Source: JAAXXJ01 sp964412455
GTDB lineage: Bacteria > Nitrospirota > UBA9217
NCBI GenBank assembly: GCA_964412455.1
Contig: CAYPOT010000003.1
Location: 1 to 64,000, forward strand
DNA length: 64,000 nucleotides
Direction: 5' to 3'
The stretch's first letter is position 1, and every line of letters begins with the position of its first letter. The notes beneath the pieces are model-generated. The model ran no database searches and was not told the origin of the DNA. It saw only the letters and a program-made list of their open reading frames with translations. This document shows positions 42,856 to 50,946 of the stretch, piece after piece. The translations under genes were made by a program, and so were the position numbers.

Positions 42856-43079
42856 GGTCAAAGCATGTTTTTCCCTGCACAAGGACCGTTTCCCGAGAGG
42901 AATTTAAAAAGGGATTTTCCGGCGAATGAAAACTGTTGGTTCTTTCGTACAATGGGCGCATGAGCAGCGGTGTTCTCCAATAATTCCAGGAAGAACCTTT
43001 CTCCCCATCCCCGTTCCCTGAGCGACCACCTGCCATGATCAGGATTATCATTTCCGCCGTCTTGTGATACAATGACCTT

Positions 43080-44426
43080 ATGAAAAAGGAAGAGAAGGGC
43101 AGGGACGGAGCGGTGAAAAAAACCGACAAGACCGAGGTGCTGACGCGACAGAACCTGATGCCGCTTATTCTAAAAAAAGCGCGGTTCAAGGTGACCGTGG
43201 GCAGGGACGAGGGCAGGGAGATGGTGCTCCAGAAGTCCCTGGTAACGATCGGCACGCTTCCGGGGTGCGACCTGGCGCTGACCGACCCCACCGTCTCCCG
43301 CCTCCACGCCGAGGTGGAGGAGCGCTCCGACGGCTACATGCTCCGCGACCACGACAGCACCAACGGAACGTTCCTCGATGGAGTGAAGGTGCGCGAGGCC
43401 TATCTCTCGCCCGGCTCCGTCATCCGCCTGGGACAGACCGAGATGACCTTCTCGCCGCTGGAAGAGCGCATCGATGTTCTTCAGAGCACCGCTGACCACT
43501 TCGGCGGCCTCATCGGCTCGGCGGCTCCCATGCAGGAGGTGTACGGCATTCTCGAGCGCATCGCGCCGACGGACGTTACGGTATTGCTGGAGGGTGAGAC
43601 CGGGACCGGCAAGGAGCTTGCCGCCCGCGCCGTCCACAGCCACAGCCGCCGGGCACACAGTCCGTTCGTCGTCATCGACTGCGGCGCGGTCGCGTCGAAC
43701 CTGATCGAGAGCGAGCTCTTCGGCCATGAGAAGGGCGCCTTTACCGACGCGGTCAAGGCCCGGCAGGGCGCGTTCGAGCTCGCCGATGGCGGCACCATCT
43801 TCCTCGATGAGATCGGCGAGCTGTCCCTCGATCTTCAGCCGAAGCTCCTGCGCGCACTGGACCAGCGCGAGACCAAGCGCGTGGGCGCCGACAAACCCGT
43901 CGCGGTCAACGTCCGGGTCATCTCCGCGACGAACAAGGAGTTGGACAAGGAAGTGAAAGCCGGCCGGTTCCGCGAGGACCTCTTTTACCGTCTCTCGGTG
44001 GTGCGCGTTTCCTTGCCGCCGCTCAGGAAGCGGAAAGAGGACATCGAGACCATCGCGGGCCATCTGCTCGCGGGCTTGTCCCCGGAGATCGGCAGAACGA
44101 TCGCCGGCCTATCCCCCGAGGCGCTTGCCGCGCTTACGGCCTATTCCTGGCCCGGCAACGTGCGGGAGCTCAAGAACGTGCTCGGCCGGGCAGCCGCCTT
44201 GTGCGACGGCATACGGATCGAGGCAAAGGACCTCTTCCTGTCGCAGGGAAAGAAGACAGCCACCTTGGAAGGCTTGAGCGGCAAGACGCTCGAGGATATC
44301 GAGAAGGCCGCGATCCATGCAACGCTCAGGTCCGTGGACAACAATAAGACCGAGGCCGCGAAGGTCCTCGGCATCGCCTACTCGACGCTGTACGAGAAGA
44401 TGAAGAAATACGGGATGCGGGAGTAG
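43080..44426 (+). CDS. FHA domain-containing sigma54-type activator
   Basis: Encodes 448 aa. FHA domain (about residues 38-115; TIGTLPGCDL, S-R-L-H-A, STNGTF), AAA+ domain (about 135-365) with Walker A GETGTGKE near 172 and Walker B GGTIFLDEIGEL, and a Fis-type helix-turn-helix at the C-terminus (EAAKVLGIAYSTLYEKMKKYG). The L1 loop that contacts sigma54 reads G219-A-F-T-D-A224 in place of GAFTGA. It is likely controlled by threonine phosphorylation rather than a receiver. It is divergent from the FHA-PP2C-kinase operon. TACAAT at 43068-43073 lies 6 nt before the ATG, and there is no Shine-Dalgarno. Confidence 0.93.
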   Translation: MKKEEKGRDGAVKKTDKTEVLTRQNLMPLILKKARFKVTVGRDEGREMVLQKSLVTIGTLPGCDLALTDPTVSRLHAEVEERSDGYMLRDHDSTNGTFLDGVKVREAYLSPGSVIRLGQTEMTFSPLEERIDVLQSTADHFGGLIGSAAPMQEVYGILERIAPTDVTVLLEGETGTGKELAARAVHSHSRRAHSPFVVIDCGAVASNLIESELFGHEKGAFTDAVKARQGAFELADGGTIFLDEIGELSLDLQPKLLRALDQRETKRVGADKPVAVNVRVISATNKELDKEVKAGRFREDLFYRLSVVRVSLPPLRKRKEDIETIAGHLLAGLSPEIGRTIAGLSPEALAALTAYSWPGNVRELKNVLGRAAALCDGIRIEAKDLFLSQGKKTATLEGLSGKTLEDIEKAAIHATLRSVDNNKTEAAKVLGIAYSTLYEKMKKYGMRE

Positions 44427-44459
44427 GAGAAGGGGAAGGGGTGACGATCATTCTTTCTC

Positions 44460-44487
44460 TTGACAAAGCACCACTATTCATTATAAT
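44460..44487 (+). promoter_or_regulatory. Consensus promoter of MNT-HEPN operon, leaderless
   Basis: TTGACA (44460-44465), 16-bp spacer, TATAAT (44482-44487), and ATG at 44494, 6 nt further on. Confidence 0.8.
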
Positions 44488-44493
44488 GAAAAC

Positions 44494-45099
44494 ATGTTCG
44501 ATAAAGTGATAACGTCTTCGAAAAAAGGAAACAGTCTGGACGGCCTGATCGTCAAGACAACCCACCAGAAAGTCCTCGCACTGTTCCTGGCGTACCCGAC
44601 ACGCCACTTCTACGGATCTGAAATCTCCCGGAAGGTCCGGATCAGCATCGGTCAGACGAGCAAGATCCTGGGCGACCTGCTGCGCGCGGGGATCGTTGAG
44701 AAGGAACGCAAGGGAAAGACCGAACTCTATAACATCGTGGAGCTGACGCCGGAGCTCAGGCTATTCAAGGCAATAAACACAGTCCTGAACATCGCGCCTC
44801 TTGTCAAGCGGCTGAAAGTGTTGTGCAAAACGGTCCTTCTCTACGGAAGTTGCGCGAATGGAACGAACGCGGAGGAGAGCGATCTCGACCTTTTTGTGGT
44901 GAGCGGAAGCCGCGAACAGGTCCTCGACGCCGTGGAACGGTTCTCGCCGCGTGACCGATATGGTTTTGCCGAGATCAAACCGGTTGTTAAAACCCCGGCT
45001 GAGTGGGCAGCTCTCGAATCAAAAGATCCGGTATATTTTGCCGAAGTACAGAAGGGCATTGTGCTGTACGAAAAGGGCATTGATGAATCGCGACTTTAA
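44494..45099 (+). CDS. MNT-type nucleotidyltransferase with N-terminal HTH (antitoxin)
   Basis: Encodes 201 aa. Residues about 22-85 are a winged helix-turn-helix (HFYGSEISRKVRISIGQTSKILGDLL). Residues about 105-190 are a minimal nucleotidyltransferase with G-S-x(10)-D-x-D (LYGSCANGTNAEESDLDLFV). In HEPN/MNT systems the MNT protein neutralises the HEPN ribonuclease, in known cases by AMPylating it; the HTH suggests it also represses the operon. It overlaps the HEPN gene by 17 bp. Confidence 0.85.
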   Translation: MFDKVITSSKKGNSLDGLIVKTTHQKVLALFLAYPTRHFYGSEISRKVRISIGQTSKILGDLLRAGIVEKERKGKTELYNIVELTPELRLFKAINTVLNIAPLVKRLKVLCKTVLLYGSCANGTNAEESDLDLFVVSGSREQVLDAVERFSPRDRYGFAEIKPVVKTPAEWAALESKDPVYFAEVQKGIVLYEKGIDESRL

Positions 45100-45514
45100 G
45101 GACTGTCTTGACAAGAAAAGACTCTATCGGTCAGACGCAGCGAAAGCGCTCGCCGGGAAGGAGTTCCAGTCCGCGACCGATGATCTTGCCGACGCTGAAC
45201 TGAGCCTATCCCAGAGACGGCACAAGTGGGCCACTATCCAGGCGTACTACGCTATGTTCCATGCGGCCCGCGCTTTGCTGTATTCTCGCGGTTACCGAGA
45301 GCGGAGCCATTTTTGCGTTGTTGCTGGACTTGAACATCTTTTCGGCGAAACAAAGAAGATCGACCTGAAGTGGGTGCGAGCACTCAAGAACGCCATGTCC
45401 TTGCGGGAGGACGCCGATTACTCCGACGCTTATTCTCCGGATGGCGCCGAAGTCTCGTTGCGTAATGCGAAGGAGTTCCTGCGGGAAGCGAAGCGCATTA
45501 TGGAAGGCGCGTGA
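45083..45514 (+). CDS. HEPN domain protein (putative toxin)
   Basis: Encodes 143 aa. HEPN four-helix pattern with the R-x(4-6)-H ribonuclease motif (R-G-Y-R-E-R-S-H, about residues 66-73) after A-Y-Y-A-M-F-H-A-A-R-A-L-L-Y. The Y-Y-A-M-F segment is typical of HEPN proteins paired with MNT partners. It should be an RNase held in check by the upstream MNT gene. The ATG overlaps that gene's end. Confidence 0.87.
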   Translation: MNRDFKDCLDKKRLYRSDAAKALAGKEFQSATDDLADAELSLSQRRHKWATIQAYYAMFHAARALLYSRGYRERSHFCVVAGLEHLFGETKKIDLKWVRALKNAMSLREDADYSDAYSPDGAEVSLRNAKEFLREAKRIMEGA

Positions 45515-45621
45515 AGGAGAGAGAAGGCGCTAGACAGGGTCTTCTTCGGAAGGAGCTGGAAATCGCGTAACGTGAATGACAGTCCGACAATCAGAGCAGT
45601 TGCCGGGGCGGTGAGAAACGA

Positions 45622-45987
45622 ATGAAGGTCAAGACGATAACAGTGGGGATCAAGGACATGAAATCCGTTCTCGATGACTTTGTGAGGACGGGAGAGTCCA
45701 TTGAACGGGGCGGGAGCGTTGCGGAGGAGAAGGGAACGTATTTCACGAGCTTCGAGGCGGTCAGAAAGGCCCTGACGCCAAAGCGGCTCGAACTGCTGCA
45801 CATCATCAAGGCGAAGAAGCCGTCCTCCATCAACGAGCTGGCACGGTTTGCAAAGAGGGACGTGAAGAACATCGCCGATGACGTGAACTACCTGGAGCAG
45901 ATCGGTTTGATACAGAAAAAAGAAACGGCGAGCAAAACAGCGCCGGTTATTACCTATGACAAGATTGCGTTGGAGATAGCGGTGTAA
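45622..45987 (+). CDS. HTH regulator, TumA/HVO_A0114-like
   Basis: Encodes 121 aa. The start (I-T-V-G-I-K-D-M-x-S-V-L-D-D-F-V) and the winged helix (about residues 52-110; LTPKRLELLHIIKAKKPSSINELARFAKRDVKNIADDVNYLEQIGLI) match DNA-binding antitoxin-like proteins that pair with TumE-type toxins. No toxin gene is seen next to it: the 107 bp before it hold only a very short GTG frame ending in LRKELEIA. It may be an orphan regulator left from a lost pair. Confidence 0.7.
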   Translation: MKVKTITVGIKDMKSVLDDFVRTGESIERGGSVAEEKGTYFTSFEAVRKALTPKRLELLHIIKAKKPSSINELARFAKRDVKNIADDVNYLEQIGLIQKKETASKTAPVITYDKIALEIAV

Positions 45988-46046
45988 GACAGTCGAGCGA
46001 GATCCGGGATACATTCCAGCTTTCCGGGCCTGACCCCAGACCGACA

Positions 46047-46253
46047 TTACTTCTTACACCAACCACGCGCTCCAGGCGGACTATGCTGCTGAGCATTCTT
46101 ACGAAGCAAAGACCAGTCTATTTGCCAGCCAGTCAATAGGAGGTATGCACATGCCCCTAGAAATAGACCCAGAAGGGAAGCAAGGACCAGTATCCATATT
46201 GCAATAGCTTGGGGTACCATCATATGCAGGTTTTCCAGGACTGTTCGGAGCAT
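46047..46253 (-). CDS. Small single-pass membrane protein, hypothetical
   Basis: Encodes 68 aa from the ATG at 46253 (GGGAGG 11 nt upstream). A strongly hydrophobic segment covers about residues 14-43 (ending ACAYLLLTGW), then a polar tail rich in Gln, Pro and Lys. It lies downstream of the broken PD40 gene in the same orientation. It may be real or part of decayed sequence. Confidence 0.4.
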   Translation of the reverse strand: MLRTVLENLHMMVPQAIAIWILVLASLLGLFLGACAYLLLTGWQIDWSLLRKNAQQHSPPGARGWCKK

Positions 46254-46336
46254 GGTTGGCACTTCCTCCCGAGTTAGATGTTGAAAACGTTGTCGATAAA
46301 GCAGGAAATTTAATTCTGAATGAAAATAAATTAAAG

Positions 46337-46594
46337 TTAGGTATTCTTATAGTAAACAATCCATGTGCCATCCTCCGAAAGAGCAGGGGCCTTGCCGTCG
46401 CCGCCCAGTCCGAGGATGTTTTTTTCCGGCCTGCCGTCTGGTCATTTGTTCAATATCATTATATCCTTTGCTGAAGAGCCGCCGCCGATGGCGACGGGAT
46501 CTCCATAAGCGTAGGTGATCAATGACCCTACAAGAAGCAGGGTGACAAAGACAAAAAGCAGGCTGACAAATAGCGTATTCAGTCGTTCCTTCAT
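46337..46594 (-). pseudogene. Truncated PD40/TolB-like gene with in-frame TGA
   Basis: From the ATG at 46594 (strong AAGGAGGG upstream) an 85-codon frame runs to TAA at 46337-46339, interrupted by one TGA at 46442-46444. The first part is a signal peptide or membrane anchor (MKERLNTLFVSLLFVFVT...) followed by GGGSS. Across the TGA the sequence continues in frame as PDGRPEKNILGL...DGTWIVYYKN, which has the look of one PD40 beta-propeller repeat. One repeat is too few for a propeller. A nonsense mutation in an already truncated gene is more likely than selenocysteine, because TGA stands in a variable turn position. Confidence 0.5.
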
Positions 46595-47016
46595 GGCAGG
46601 TCCCTCCCTTGCCTTTCAATGATAAAAGCATAACTTATTATTTATGTTTTGTAAAGTATTTATTGTTATTTTGGTGGAAAAGATTGCAACATATTGTAAT
46701 AATAGCATAATGCTAGTCGTAAGCGGGGGTGAGATAAATCAGTGCAGGATCAGCATCAGACCCGGGCGTTCAATGCATGGCTTTGTACAGGATCAGTGCA
46801 GGTGAGCTAGGAGTGGACCTTAAGCCTTTTCGACTACGGGGGGGGTGTTGTATGGATCCAGAAGCGAGCGGTTGGAATAAAATAGTACTACCTTCATCGA
46901 TCATGCGCGCGCACGTCTTGCGGGAATGAGTCGTTTTCGATCCGTGCCCGGATTCCGCTTGTACGGGGAAGACAAGTTCTTCTTCAAGCCATGTTTTCCT
47001 GTCAGAGCGAACTTTC
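46595..47016. other. Intergenic region with degenerate repeat
   Basis: No gene supported. AT-rich around 46620-46720, then a direct repeat of CAGTGCAGGATCAG-like sequence near 46740 and 46790, and a degenerate CTAATCGCTCGCT repeat at 46854-46901 on the minus strand. Confidence 0.5.
46854..46901 (-). repeat. CTAATCGCTCGCT dispersed repeat, copy R5 (degenerate)
   Basis: Minus strand reads GATCGATGAAGGTAGTACT, TTTATTCCAACCGCTCGCT, TCTGGATCC. The central hairpin is deleted so the two CGCTCGCT arms have collapsed into one. Confidence 0.6.
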
Positions 47017-48204
47017 CTACCTCAACAGCAACACCCCCGCTATTGCCGCCGCGATCAATCCCGCATCGATCAGCAGCCACGGCCAGGGCCGTTTGAAGGA
47101 GAGCTGCGGACGGAGGATGCCGGCGTCGGTGTGCACGGTGATCCTCGAACGATACTCTCTGCCCATCCTGAGCTTCGACCCGTCTATGCGGAACAGGAGC
47201 TGCGACGAACCATGGTTGAAGGCCATCGGTTTCGGATGGAGCCATCGGTCGTCGGACGACAGGGTTCCCGTTGTGCCGTTGCACCCCAGGGCAATCACCG
47301 GCACGCTCACCCAGCTGGTCTTCTTCCACCACGGCAGCGTGATGGGCTTGCCCAACTCGGCGTGAATGACGCTGTTGACGCCGCGCGGCAGCGTTTCGAT
47401 GTTCAGCAGCACGCTCTGGATCGCCTGCTTCATGGCGAGCGCGCTCTGATAGCGCCGCTGCGCGTTCTGGTCCAGCGCTTTTTTGATGATCTTCACCGTT
47501 CCCTTGTTCAACCCCGGATTCAGGAGGAGCGGGTCCGGAAAGTCCAGCGGATGCGCCGACGGGTCCCTGCCGGTGAGACAATGATGGAGCGTCGCGCCGA
47601 GGGAGAAGACGTCGGAACGGATATCGGTCTGGCCGGTGCCGTACTGCTCCGGCGCGGCATAGCCCGGCGTCCCATAAATGTAGGTGTCCTCGGTCTTTTC
47701 CTCCTTGAAGAAGCGCGCGATGCCGAAGTCGATGAGCTTCACGCGGCCGGTCTTGTCGATCATGATGTTCGACGGCTTCAGGTCCCGGAACACGACGGGC
47801 CTCGGCTTCTGGACGCTCAGGAAGTGCATGGCACGGCAGATCTGGAGCGCCCAGGAAAGGGCGAGACCCTCGTCAACGGGCTTTCCCCGCCGGGCCTCGA
47901 GCATCTGCTCCAGCGTCCTGCCGTGGACGTACTCCATCACGATATAGTACGACCCGCCGATCGAAAAGTAATCGGTCACCTTCGGAAGGTTCGGGTGCGT
48001 GAGGCGGGAGAGGATCAGCGCCTCGGTCTGGAACAGTGTGAGGGATTCGGCAACCTTGTCCGGCGCCTGGTTCGCAGTGCGCAGTTCCTTGGCGGCCATG
48101 ACCTTGCCGTGACGGGAGCGGTCGACGACCTTGTACACCGAGCCCATGCCGCCCTTGCCGAGGAGGCCGATGATCTCGTACCTGTTCTTTAAGAGTTTAG
48201 TCAT
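47017..48204 (-). CDS. Ser/Thr protein kinase with C-terminal membrane helix
   Basis: Encodes 395 aa from the ATG at 48204. Kinase domain about residues 8-270: LGKGGMGSVYKV, MAAKELR (ATP Lys), catalytic loop V-F-R-D-L-K-P-S-N-I-M with Phe in place of the usual His, IDFGIAR, and GTPGYAAPEQY. After it comes a beta-rich region (about 285-365), and one membrane helix at the C-terminus (WLLIDAGLIAAAIAGVLLL). The F-R-D variant is seen in other bacterial kinases and does not exclude activity. It is the last gene of the second phospho-signalling block, 120 nt after the vWA/FHA gene. Confidence 0.93.
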   Translation of the reverse strand: MTKLLKNRYEIIGLLGKGGMGSVYKVVDRSRHGKVMAAKELRTANQAPDKVAESLTLFQTEALILSRLTHPNLPKVTDYFSIGGSYYIVMEYVHGRTLEQMLEARRGKPVDEGLALSWALQICRAMHFLSVQKPRPVVFRDLKPSNIMIDKTGRVKLIDFGIARFFKEEKTEDTYIYGTPGYAAPEQYGTGQTDIRSDVFSLGATLHHCLTGRDPSAHPLDFPDPLLLNPGLNKGTVKIIKKALDQNAQRRYQSALAMKQAIQSVLLNIETLPRGVNSVIHAELGKPITLPWWKKTSWVSVPVIALGCNGTTGTLSSDDRWLHPKPMAFNHGSSQLLFRIDGSKLRMGREYRSRITVHTDAGILRPQLSFKRPWPWLLIDAGLIAAAIAGVLLLR

Positions 48205-48215
48205 AGTGAGCAAAT

Positions 48216-48312
48216 CGTATCGAAGGTAAGAAGAGCAGAGGGTAAGAAGGTAAGCAAAGGAATATGAAGAACTCCTTCGTTCCTACCCTCTTTCCCTCTT
48301 ACCTTCGAAGTG
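48216..48312. repeat. Inverted repeat between kinase and vWA/FHA gene
   Basis: TCGAAGGTAAGA (48219-48230) is an exact complement of TCTTACCTTCGA (48297-48308), and AGGGTAAGAAGG pairs with CCTACCCTCTTTCC. This gives a large imperfect hairpin in the gap between two cotranscribed genes; it might be an mRNA processing or stability element. Confidence 0.65.
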
Positions 48313-48323
48313 TTTACCGGCGT

Positions 48324-50567
48324 TCACGCCGTCTTCTGCCCGCACTTCGCGCAGAACTTCGCGCCCGGCCGCAGGGCTTCACCGCAGCCCCGACAGGCCT
48401 GCACGGTTGGTTCGCTGAACACGATCGTGGAGTTGCCCACGTCGATGACGTCGCCGTCCCGGAGTGTCTGCCTGCCTGTCACCTTCTGTTTGTTCACATA
48501 CGTACCTGTCGCGCTCCCCTTGTCATCGATCACGTACCGGCCGTTCTCCTGGACCACTTCGGCGTGCTGGGTTCCGCTGCCGCCGTCCTTGAAAAGGCCG
48601 ACGGTGCTCCGCTTGTCCAGGCCGATGGTCATGGTCTTTCCAATATCAACGCTGGTCTTCGCTCCCTTGCCGCGCACGATGCTCAGGTGGCCGGTGTTGT
48701 GCAGCTGCTCCACCTTTCGGAAGGATACGGCGGCGATCCCCAGCAGGCTCAGGAACGGCATGGCGAAGGCCCAGGCCGGCGGCTTCACGCCTGACCCGAA
48801 GAGGGACGAGGCGGGCTGGAAGTAGCCCCGTTTCGACTGCTGTCCGGACGCGAGCCCGAACTCCACGGTGCGAAGGTACTCGGACCGCTTCTCCGTGTCG
48901 AAGGTTACCACGTACTCGTTCCGGATCCTGCTGCTGATGGTCTCGTAGATCCGGCGGAGGCCGTCGGGAGCGGGCGTGAAGAAGTAGGTACCGCCGGTCT
49001 TTTCGGCCATGCGCTCCAGGCGCGCTGTGCGCACGTCCTTGCCGAGGCCGATGACATATACCGTGGTATTGTCACCAACCGCCGCGGCTATGGCCTGGTC
49101 GATGTCCAGAACGCCGCGGTTCGCAATGCCGTCGGTCAGCACGATCACGGCCTTCCTGCCGTCAATGCCGCGCAGCGTCGCAGCGCCTTCGGCCACGGCG
49201 TCAAAGAGCGCCGTGTGCCCTTCCGGCCGGATGGCGTCGGTCGCATGCTGCAACAGCTGGACATTGTCCGTCAGTTGCTCGAGCCTGACGACCGTATCGC
49301 TGAATGCGATAAGCGAGGCGCGGTCACGCGGCTCCATGAGCGACAGGAACCGGTGGACCGCCTCCCGGGCGCGGTCGATCTTCTCGCCGGCCATGGACGC
49401 GCTCCGGTCGACCACGATGGCGAGGCTCAAGGCCTCACGCGCGCCTGTCGTCCCGGCCATGCGCATTTCGCTGACCGCGACGGGACGGCCGTTCTCGATG
49501 AGCGTCACCTGCTCCCGGGAAAGTCCTGCCACGGGCCTGCCATCGGCGTCCAGCACCGAGACATAGGCCCTGACGGTGGGGAACGCGCTCAGGTCGAACT
49601 GGGTGATCTGGCTGGACGCGGGCGCCCCGGCCTGCGCCGGAGCGAACGAAAGGCCGGCCAGCAGCACGGTCGCGGCGATAAACGCGGCCTTCTTCACCGC
49701 CGAGAACAGGAGCAGCACGCTTCCGACGCGGATCACATCGCCGTCGGCAAGACGGCTGTTCGTCGTCATTTTCTGGTTTATGTACACTGGTTTTCCCTCT
49801 GCGCCTGTCTCGATCGTGTAGTGCCCGTTGGACCGGTTGATGGCCGCATGCTCGAGCAGCACGCCTTCGGCGCCCGAAAGGCAGACGTCGGCGCGGTCGT
49901 CGCGGCCCACCACACTTCGTTCCTTCAGGAGCGGAAACTCCCTGTTGATGTGTCTGCCCTTGATCACCCGCACTTTCGCCGACACGAAGGCCTCCTCGAC
50001 GAGGCTGATGAAGCCGCCGATGGACAGACCGAGCAGGGACAGGCCGGCCAGGGCCGCCCAGGGGCTTGTTGCCGGAAGCAGGGCGGAGGCAAACCCGCCG
50101 ATCATCCCGCCGAGCGAGCCGCCGATCAGGCCGTAGCGCGCACGTTCCGCCGAGCGGACCATGAGGCCGCCGCTGACGCCGATGGCGGAGCCGAGCACGG
50201 TCCATCCCAGCGCCACCGCGATGATGACGCCGAGGGAGGCCCGGAAACCGCCCAGGTCGGCCGCGAAGGCTCCGAGAAAGGAGAAGATCAGGGTGCCCAG
50301 GCCCGCGCCGAGAGCGCCGCCGGCGATCCCGGCACCTGCGCCGTAGGCTGCGCGCTTCACCGCGACGGCGAACTGCCTGCCGGTGATCGCTTCGTGGCTC
50401 CAGATGAATGCGCCGATGAACGCACCGGTGACCGCACCGAGCGCAGCCTCGGTCCCGAGGCCGGCACCAGCCCGGTGGGACAGCGCCAGGACAAAGGCCC
50501 AGGCGGCCGAGCCGCCGAGCGCTCCTGCTATTCCGTACAGCAGGGTCTTATGGGTGAGTCTGGGCAT
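48324..50567 (-). CDS. Membrane vWA protein with two FHA domains and zinc ribbon
   Basis: Encodes 747 aa. Order: Gly/Ala-rich membrane region of about six helices (residues about 8-190), FHA 1 (about 212-285; SVVGRDDRADV), a membrane helix or internal signal (about 292-315; LLAGLSFAPAQAGA), a vWA domain (about 330-560) with metal site D-R-S-A-S-M near 386 and later T and D ligands (LTDGIANRG), a further helix (about 603-620), FHA 2 (about 633-705), and a C-terminal double C-x2-C zinc ribbon (CRGCGEALRPGAKFCAKCG). The vWA region would lie on the outer side and FHA 2 inside. No described protein with this exact order comes to mind. Its neighbours are kinase, FHA, vWA and PP2C genes. Confidence 0.88.
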   Translation of the reverse strand: MPRLTHKTLLYGIAGALGGSAAWAFVLALSHRAGAGLGTEAALGAVTGAFIGAFIWSHEAITGRQFAVAVKRAAYGAGAGIAGGALGAGLGTLIFSFLGAFAADLGGFRASLGVIIAVALGWTVLGSAIGVSGGLMVRSAERARYGLIGGSLGGMIGGFASALLPATSPWAALAGLSLLGLSIGGFISLVEEAFVSAKVRVIKGRHINREFPLLKERSVVGRDDRADVCLSGAEGVLLEHAAINRSNGHYTIETGAEGKPVYINQKMTTNSRLADGDVIRVGSVLLLFSAVKKAAFIAATVLLAGLSFAPAQAGAPASSQITQFDLSAFPTVRAYVSVLDADGRPVAGLSREQVTLIENGRPVAVSEMRMAGTTGAREALSLAIVVDRSASMAGEKIDRAREAVHRFLSLMEPRDRASLIAFSDTVVRLEQLTDNVQLLQHATDAIRPEGHTALFDAVAEGAATLRGIDGRKAVIVLTDGIANRGVLDIDQAIAAAVGDNTTVYVIGLGKDVRTARLERMAEKTGGTYFFTPAPDGLRRIYETISSRIRNEYVVTFDTEKRSEYLRTVEFGLASGQQSKRGYFQPASSLFGSGVKPPAWAFAMPFLSLLGIAAVSFRKVEQLHNTGHLSIVRGKGAKTSVDIGKTMTIGLDKRSTVGLFKDGGSGTQHAEVVQENGRYVIDDKGSATGTYVNKQKVTGRQTLRDGDVIDVGNSTIVFSEPTVQACRGCGEALRPGAKFCAKCGQKTA

Positions 50568-50618
50568 GGTGACCTCCTTCTTCCCTCTTACAGACTGTTA
50601 TAAAAGCCCACTTTTACG

Positions 50619-50706
50619 GTCATTGCGAGGAGCGTTAGCGACGAAGCAATCTGTAACTGGTTGTTATTTTAAACACCGAGATTGCTTCGCTTCGCTCGCA
50701 AAGACG
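50619..50706. repeat. Palindromic intergenic repeat (GCAATCTC family), copy 2
   Basis: GTCATTGCGAGGAGCG...GACGAAGCAATCT and GAGATTGCTTCGCTTCGCTCGCAAAGAC form the two arms. Related to 1824-1904. Confidence 0.75.
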
Positions 50707-50736
50707 GCAAAAAGACTTTTCTTTTTTTATGACGTA

Positions 50737-50835
50737 CTAATGAGATGCAGACAAAATGTAGTAGACCGTGGTCAGGACCCAGGAGATCGTGACCGCTGCA
50801 CCGTACAGCACTGTTTTGTATGTGGAGTTCAGCAT
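50737..50835 (-). CDS. Micro-membrane protein (32 aa)
   Basis: The ATG at 50835 has AAGGAGG 5 nt upstream, a better site than most genes in the block. The 32 residues (MLNSTYKTVLYGAAVTISW followed by VLTTVYYILSASH) form a single membrane helix. It lies between the FHA/zinc-ribbon and vWA/FHA genes in the same orientation, so it may be a small subunit of that membrane system. Confidence 0.6.
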   Translation of the reverse strand: MLNSTYKTVLYGAAVTISWVLTTVYYILSASH

Positions 50836-50859
50836 GATATCCTCCTTCATTTCAGTGCG

Positions 50860-50942
50860 GAGTGACGAGTGCGGAGTGCGGAATAAAGAACCATCACTCC
50901 TCTGTCCTTTCACTCCACACTCCGAATTCCGCATTCCGCAAT
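50860..50942. repeat. GCGGAATGCGGAGTG-type intergenic repeats
   Basis: GTGCGGAGTGCGGAAT at 50870-50885 and its inverted form CACACTCCGAATTCCGCATTCCGC at 50917-50940 flank a spacer. The same words recur between the next genes at 51426-51453 and 52735-52747. They mark each gap in this operon. Confidence 0.65.
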
Positions 50943-50946
50943 TGAA

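Noticed and set aside
45512..45574. Tiny GTG frame (20 aa) overlapping the HEPN stop
   Set aside because: Too short and without homology; possible remnant of a TumE-like toxin upstream of the TumA-like gene, but not supportable.
46337..46594. Selenoprotein interpretation of the in-frame TGA
   Set aside because: No bSECIS-like stem is evident downstream, the position is a variable turn, and the gene is truncated; decay is simpler.
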